A stretch of DNA of 42,500 nt from assembly GCF_964340395.1 (NCBI RefSeq), contig NC_135570.1, forward strand, positions 11,125,322 to 11,167,821. The letters are read 5' to 3'. Origin of the DNA: Glandiceps talaboti. Its lineage: Eukaryota; Hemichordata; Enteropneusta; Spengelidae. A program made the translations under genes and the position numbers. Below are positions 36,345 through 42,500 of this stretch, one piece after another (positions within the stretch are counted from its first letter, which is position 1; every line of letters starts with the position of its first letter). Under the pieces are notes generated by a model. It was not told the origin of the DNA and made no database searches. It saw nothing but the letters and a program-made list of their open reading frames with translations.

Positions 36345-36600
36345 ATATGGAACTGGCAAACCCGCCATGTTGAATGTTGCATCATGGGAAATGTGATAAT
36401 GAATACTAATCAACTAGTATTGTAAACAATGTTGATACATTGTCTGTAACCACAAATAGTGAATCCATAGTTACCCTGACCATTGTTGGAGGTTAATTTT
36501 ATCAGTAGCTCCAGATTAGGTATTACGACAACCACAGTTAATTCCATAGTCCTTTGCGTCTGAGCATGCTCAGTCTGGATTGTAAGTTCCCTATTACCGA
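36345..36600 (-). repeat. Dispersed repeat copy B (uninterrupted)
   Basis: Reverse complement of the two halves of copy A (8894-9088 plus 9808-9870). It serves as the empty-site reference for the insertion in copy A. Confidence 0.8.
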
Positions 36601-37679
36601 CTACAAACTCGGTTCATTTAAACATTTGCACGGTCATGTCCTCCACATATTATTGGAGTTTGCCTAGTAAATTACATCATCGATTTGCATAGTTAATGTG
36701 ACAGTCATTTACCATTTAGCTGATCGTTGGTCGGAATATATGACAAAAGAGGGTGCTGTATGATTCATTCACGCTTCAATGCACTGGCAATTTCCTATAC
36801 CAGGTAGATTTCCCTATTCATGGGAGGCATTCAGATATTACGTTTGGTTGAGCACTTGGAGCTAGAATCACTGTCGTCATCGAATCATTTACTTTTCATG
36901 ATTAGTTTGGTACAAGATGTCACTATAATTGCCCTGGCAAGATATGAGTGCATTTATTGTTGCCGTTGGACACTGCTTTAACTACATGGCAATACTATAT
37001 GATATTCTTGCACAGTAAATGAGTACACTGCAATTGTATACTGCAATATTCATGCTTGATTGATGTAAAAGTCCCTTTGACATATGTTTCTTGGTGATTT
37101 GAATGATTCTTGCAAGTTAATCTTGTATAAATGGCTCCTGGCAAGTAATAGCTCTGATTGAACCAAAAGATCTCTCCCTTAGGCGTAAAAGAAAAGTGTG
37201 TGGTTCCGATTACATTCAAATTTGAAATAGGTGGGGTAGATTTTTATTCTATCTTGTTACATTTTTTTTCATGTGTGAGTGTCTAGTTCAGGTTTTCCAA
37301 ATGGTCCCTGTGTTGTTTATTTCTTCCTATCAGATGTACGGCCATTACAGAGAAGAATAGTTTTATATTGTCTTTTTAAGTTGATGTCTGTTTCCGCACC
37401 ATTTCTTGCGAGACTTCACGATATTCGCGATTTTATTATTATTTTTCTCGAATATATAAAAATAAGTTTAGGGTCGGCGTGAAAAACTAGGTGGGGGTCG
37501 GGTAACCGGAACCAAACAACTTTTTTTATTTGGCCTTACTGTTTAATATTTCATCATTCCATACATGCATATGGAGAATACATATACAAATATACAGTTT
37601 TTAGACATGCAGATCGTAAAACGTAGAACCGTAACGTCATATCCTTCGAGTTCCCAATCACAGAATGATTTATAATATA

Positions 37680-37681
37680 TA

Positions 37682-37774
<93 letters not shown>

Positions 37775-37848
37775 AGTATCTTTGTTTCTGGCTATCTGTC
37801 TCTCTCTGTCTTTGTCTCTCTCTCTCTCTCACACACACACATGTACAT

Positions 37849-37900
<52 letters not shown>
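37680..37900. repeat. (TC)n and (AC)n compound microsatellite
   Basis: About 110 bp of TC, a short spacer, then about 70 bp of AC with an embedded ATGTACATGT palindrome. Open frames across it are artefacts. Confidence 0.96.
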
Positions 37901-37902
<2 letters not shown>

Positions 37903-38648
37903 ATCTACATAGCGACGTATCTACAATACATTCCAAATCATGGTCCCTCCACTATGTTCAAATATAAACGAATTAGTGTCTTCAAAGTTTCAGTAATGGG
38001 TCTTCGTATTATGAGCTTGTAGTCTTTGATATTTCTATATTCACATGTAAGCAGCGACGTATGCTATTTATTCAAGACAAACTTTTGCTAAATATTATGT
38101 CTGAAATGAAAGTTTATGAAGATTTACAAAGACAAACAAATTGGAATGGTTTTAATATCCGGTATCTAGATTGAGATGTTGTCATCTGATACTCCTTAAA
38201 GCACATTTGCTGAAAACGAATGTCTTTTCTTGAGAATGATTTCTTTGCCTATAAAAAAGAATAAATTGTACAAGGTTAGGGACTACGATTTTGATAATTA
38301 TGACCACTTATCAAATCCACAATTAATCCCTCCCTTATAAACTCAACGAACTGATGTAACAACACGATTTTTTTTGCATAAATGGCATGTTACAAAATTT
38401 CTACCTCTTAGGAGAGTGGTCCAACCCAAATATATATCTTCGCCTCAGCTCTTGCTTTAGTTACATGCCGACGGAATAACGGTCTTAGCCTGATACTGTA
38501 CTCCGTTCCTGCTTACACATACCGCTGGAAAGCCAACACAAAGTTTGTAGTCTGGACATTTTGTTCCGGTGACCTGCTAGGAGAACTTAATTGCCTACTT
38601 TCATTTTCGTGTCACGGACTTTGTACAGAGAACAAGCGGGGATTTGCT

Positions 38649-41600
38649 ATGAATGACTCTATCTTTGCAACAGTCGGCGAAGGTGTGGAGATTTCCATCG
38701 AAGACTACAAAAAATGTATTTGCGACCCATACCTATGCCCTCCGTATTTACAGGAAATGCTCCTGAATAAATTCAACGACTTGGATCCCGTTGACATGGT
38801 GAATTCTGTGGTCGAATACACCGATTCGTCCGCGGAATCATCTTTACCATTTGGACCGTGTGATATCGATGGACCCGGTGTATGGCTCAATGAAATGACG
38901 TATGTTGCCAAGGTGGTATTATCAGTCGTGTACGGTCTTACTATGTTGTTGACGCTGTCGGGAAATATTCTTGTCATCTGCGTCTTATCATCTCCAATTC
39001 ACATCAAATCTGAGATGAACAAATTGCTGATAAATCTATCTGTTGCCGATATATGTATGGTGTTTTTCTGTATGCCGTTTACATTTGCTTATGTCGTCAT
39101 GCGCTATTGGATCTTTGGCAGCATAATATGCCCGTTGGTTTTCTTTATGCAACAGGTGCGTATGTCTCAGAAAGTCAATCGTCTAAGACACTATGTAATA
39201 ATATGGACTCTTTTTCCCAATTGTTAAAAAAAATAAACCGTCACCAGTCAGATCTTTTCAACTAACTATAAAAACGTATCGCTATAAGCTTAAAGCGCAT
39301 TCAATGTAAATTATGCAAAGGCTTACACTAGTACGTTCGGGTTGAAAAAAAATGGACATATTAAAAAGCAAATAGTGAGGTTTTATTATTTACCTATTCT
39401 GAACGGTCATGTAGTACATCTTTCCCTATACTAAAATACATCTATTGGCATCTATTGGGATTGCTCTCAAGAGCAATGTATGATTATGAGGAAGTGCTAG
39501 CGATAAACTATTCGCAGGGTACAATTTTCCATGGAGTTACACGAACACTACGTTTTGGGTATGCTGTGTGTATGAGGCGATATACACATTTGGGTACTTA
39601 TGAAGACACTGACAGAAAGGTCTTCGATGTAATAAACATAAATTATGTAGAGCATAGTGACATTTAGTCTAACTTGCACACGATAGGATAATATACCAAA
39701 CTCCATCTTTTCTCAAGTGACCCATGAAATGAGGTAATCTACACACATATACATAGCATAGATTATAATTATAAATATTTTTGTTTAAAATCTACATAAC
39801 ACCCATTTCTCATATAAAATAGGACACGCATATATACACGTGTATCACCATCACCACCAATCAATCAAGTCTTTATAAATAGCCAATAACTAATACTTAT
39901 TAGTAAAGATCAGAGGCGCTGTACAATTACGTTGAAAGCTCTACTGAATACACGTTTTCAGGGGCCTTTGACTCGACGTACATCTTAAGTGGCACGGTGT
40001 TCTATAGGCGCGGTGCTGCATGCGAAAAGACGCTCCCGTCAAATTAAACGTTTTGGCTTTTTATTAGAATACAGTATATATTCAAGTATGTTTTTCTCTA
40101 TTCGTTTATTTCTGATCCATAATATACTGAATATAAAACTTATAACAATCGTAGTGGAAAACAAAATGAGGAGAAAATAGAGAAATGTTTAGTCTTGAAT
40201 CTTGTAAGTTAACCCTGGACTGACAAAGTTTGGAAAAGAAACCTTCAAAATATATCACGAACCCCAACCCCACCCCACCCCCACCCCAATCGTAATATTA
40301 CACAATCTATTATATCTTTTTAGGTGTCTGTGGCGGTAAGCATATGTACACTAACAGCAATTGGAATAGATCGATATTTTGCTGTGTCTAAACCGATAGC
40401 TAGGAAGACTGCAGGGTCGAGATCAAAATATATTGTCACCGCTACTTGGGTTACTGCATTGTGTTTTAGCATTCCAGAGCTGGTCGTAGTAAGGACATAT
40501 ATTGATGGAGGAACAACCCAGTGTAGTGAACGCTGGCCCAGTGCCAATGCCACTCTCATATACGAAGTTTTCATGGTTTCGGCTTCCTACGTGTTTCCAC
40601 TATGTGTTCTGTTCGTAACATATCGGAAGATTGGCAAGTTTTTGTGGAAACAGGAAGTTCCTGGCAACAACACTCTTCATTCTGTAAATGAACGCAGAGC
40701 ACAAAAAGTCAAGGTAATGAGAAGAATTTTATTATCATTATTTAGTATTCATAATTTATATTTCAGTAAAAACAGGCACAAAGTTACAACCTCATGATGG
40801 TTTTGTTCGAATTACACATTAGATTCGGAATTTGGTATTATAGAGGGGAGTTAACAAATCATCAAGTTTTAGTTAAATCGCTGTCATTTAATGGACCAGG
40901 TGCAAAAACAAAAAATAAATATAAAAAATAGATTCTGTAATCGGCAAAAATGTATATGCCCGAGATTGTAAAACACAGATAGAAGATAGAAGCATTCCCC
41001 CCCCCTCCCTAAGAAAGGACAGTGGGTGATGTAGAACGAGATTCTCTCTATCATTGCTTGACGCCATTCCCTGTCACATTACAGTAAAGTTTTCCGAGAT
41101 AACTAAAACACTTTCTGAGTAGTATTTATCACTGTGCTTACTTGTAAACCTATATATTTTAGCTACTAGCATATTTTACATTTTTCAACTAGTTCTCAAA
41201 GACTCTTTTTTATACTAATTACTAGATTGATACATTGTGTTCATGTACAAAAGGCATTTTAGTCACTACTTTTTACTAATTACCAGACTGGTACACTGTT
41301 TTCATGTACAAGAGGGCATTTTAGTCACTACTTATTTTTACTAATTACCAGACTGGTACACTGTTTTCATGTAAAAGAGGGCATTTTAGTCACTACTTAT
41401 TTTTACTAATTATAATAATCACCAAACTGGTACATTGTGTTCATGTACAAGCAGACATTTTAGTCACTATTTACTGCTTGCTTGCAGTTTTGTTTTCCTG
41501 TGAACTAATTATATAAGCGAAAATCAGTCTTTAGCGAAATTGCCTAGGTTACTTTACCGTATGTTCCTCGTGTGTGTCCTAGTCCGAGTGACATTTTCCT

Positions 41601-42299
41601 TTTTGTACATGCAGGTCTTGCAAATTGATCACATACAAAATATTAATAACACTAAGCCATTTTAGAGTCCAATATGGCCGTCAAATATTGTGTTGAAAAT
41701 AAGCTTGTCGATTCCCACCCCACCCCACCCCCACAGTGACAGTTTACGACCCCCCCCCCCACCCCACTCCCATTTCTATTATCATTTCAGAAGGATCAGT
41801 AGCAATCTTCTATATGAAAAACTTTGGACATTTTCTTATGAAAATGTTCAGTAAAATTCTTCCCCGAGGTGTATTCTGCCTTTATCACATACAATCTACA
41901 TTCCATGAAGTAATAAATATTTGAAATCATAAATGGAATGCATAAATTACTCTATTTTAGTAATAGTCTGCGAAAAACATTTATAGGAATCATATTTTAT
42001 AGATTGCTGTCCTGGTATTTATATGTAATTTACTTCTGTAAAATAACATCAATATAATCACACTTTTTAAAATTCTGTTTCAGACTGTTCGGTTGTTGGT
42101 TATTGTTGTGTCTGCATTCCTCCTCTGTTGGTTGCCTTTGAATGTGTTCAATATCGTGATGGCTGTCAAACCAAAGATCCTTGATGACGCATCTAGCCAG
42201 TCTATTGCTATGATTGTATTCATCTTTTGTCAATGGGTTGCCATGGCAAACAGTTTCCTGAACCCAATCATATATACGTTTATCAAACAAGGGTTTAGA
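38649..42299 (+). CDS. Class A (rhodopsin-like) peptide-type GPCR, three exons, C-terminal tail probably off the right edge
   Basis: The exons are 38649-39155, 40324-40713 and 42084-42299, all introns phase 0, giving 371 aa. An extracellular N-terminus of about 90 residues carries NDS (N-glycosylation) and a cysteine cluster CICDPYLC. TM1 has SGNILVICVL and TM2 LINLSVADIC. Cys161 (TM3) and Cys236 (extracellular loop 2) form the expected disulfide pair. The G-protein motif is DRY at 185-187, TM6 has CWLP at 314-317 and TM7 has NPIIY at 359-363. TM7 has Met where opsins have the retinal lysine, so it is not an opsin. The WIFGSIICPL block and VSVAVSICTLTAIGIDRY resemble neuropeptide receptors (RFamide, tachykinin or NPY-like); I cannot name the ligand. 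Exon 3 ends QGFR|GTGAGT with a good donor, so at least one tail exon should follow. Reading through instead gives 18 residues and a stop at 42356. Confidence 0.92.
40262..40290. repeat. C-rich tract 35 bp before GPCR exon 2 (G-quadruplex potential on minus)
   Basis: Five runs of four or more C separated by single A or AA. The complement fits the G4 pattern. It lies between the likely branch region and the exon 2 acceptor. Confidence 0.75.
41211..41480. repeat. Four tandem copies of a ~65-75-bp unit in GPCR intron 2
   Basis: Units contain TACTAATTACCAGACTGGTA, CACTGTTTTCATGTA and GGCATTTTAGTCACTACT. The middle copies are nearly identical, while the outer two diverge. Confidence 0.88.
41716..41775. 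repeat. Second C-rich tract in GPCR intron 2
   Basis: CCCCACCCC-type runs including a 10-11-C run. The minus strand has G4 potential. Confidence 0.75.
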
Positions 42300-42442
42300 G
42301 TGAGTAAAATAACACTATTGCTATGTTTAAGCGAATTTAACAAATCCCTCCGCTAAAAGAAAACAGTCCGTCATATACCTACACCTTGTTCACTTGATCT
42401 CAACAGTTTTATCACATCAAATTTAGTGAGCAGGTGGCTGTT

Positions 42443-42443
<1 letters not shown>

Positions 42444-42500
<57 letters not shown>
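42444..42500. repeat. (TGTC)n microsatellite cut by the window edge
   Basis: At least fourteen perfect TGTC units running off the right end, in the likely next intron of the GPCR gene. Confidence 0.95.

Larger units (their letters stand above)
35010..38640. other. Non-coding stretch between the HEI10 promoter and the GPCR gene
   Basis: No exon recognised on either strand. Contains a TGTC tract near 35851, an A-rich AAATCAATA repeat at about 36136-36177 that may be a retroposon tail, repeat copy B at 36345-36600, and the TC/AC microsatellite at 37.7-37.9 kb. The last 200 bp are presumably GPCR promoter and 5' UTR, without an obvious TATA box. Confidence 0.5.

Noticed and set aside
37554-37967. 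Cys/Val and Arg/Glu open frames on both strands
   Set aside because: Produced by the TC/AC microsatellite.
38649-42299. Opsin identity for the GPCR
   Set aside because: TM7 has Met at the retinal-lysine position, and TM3/TM6 motifs fit peptide receptors.

Overview
This is intron-rich, AT-rich animal nuclear DNA full of microsatellites, probably from a marine invertebrate. The evidence is multi-exon genes with GT-AG introns, exon-shuffled extracellular domains (somatomedin B, FN3, LDL-receptor class A, TSP1, chymotrypsin-fold protease), a class A GPCR, decayed non-LTR retrotransposons, small terminal-inverted-repeat elements and a meiotic HEI10 gene. Strong U12-type intron signals argue against nematodes and flies. 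I cannot fix the phylum; a lophotrochozoan or an invertebrate deuterostome both fit. Nothing looks prokaryotic. All gene models below were built by hand from splice signals and reading-frame phase.

Layout. 1-5.5 kb is mostly non-coding, with one clear minus-strand exon for a somatomedin B domain (1727-1843), two foldback repeats and a large ATAC-type microsatellite. 5.6-8.1 kb holds a complete three-exon plus-strand gene for a secreted protein with two degenerate tyrosine-phosphatase-like domains, both without the catalytic residues. 8.1-11.5 kb is repeat-rich: a repeat interrupted by an insertion, a GA/GACA tract and a dead non-LTR reverse transcriptase remnant. 11.6-23.8 kb is one large secreted-protein locus on plus: a signal-peptide exon, a linker exon, an FN3 exon that ends in a stop and poly(A) signal, then 14 LDLa exons, a TSP1 exon and four exons for a serine protease. 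Part of the LDLa array was recently duplicated together with its introns. 23.8-34.9 kb is a minus-strand gene I reconstructed in ten coding exons (275 aa) and identify as CCNB1IP1/HEI10, the meiotic crossover RING E3 ligase. It has a U12-type first coding intron, a second U12-like donor, a 23-nt microexon and a promoter with CRE, CCAAT and YY1-like motifs. 35-38.6 kb is non-coding with repeats. 38.6-42.3 kb carries three phase-0 exons of a peptide-type class A GPCR whose C-terminal tail probably continues past the right edge.

The genes show no obvious shared pathway. The protease and HEI10 genes converge tail to tail near 23.75-23.80 kb. Most lineage-specific innovation is in the extracellular protein genes, through exon shuffling, tandem exon duplication and loss of catalytic residues.
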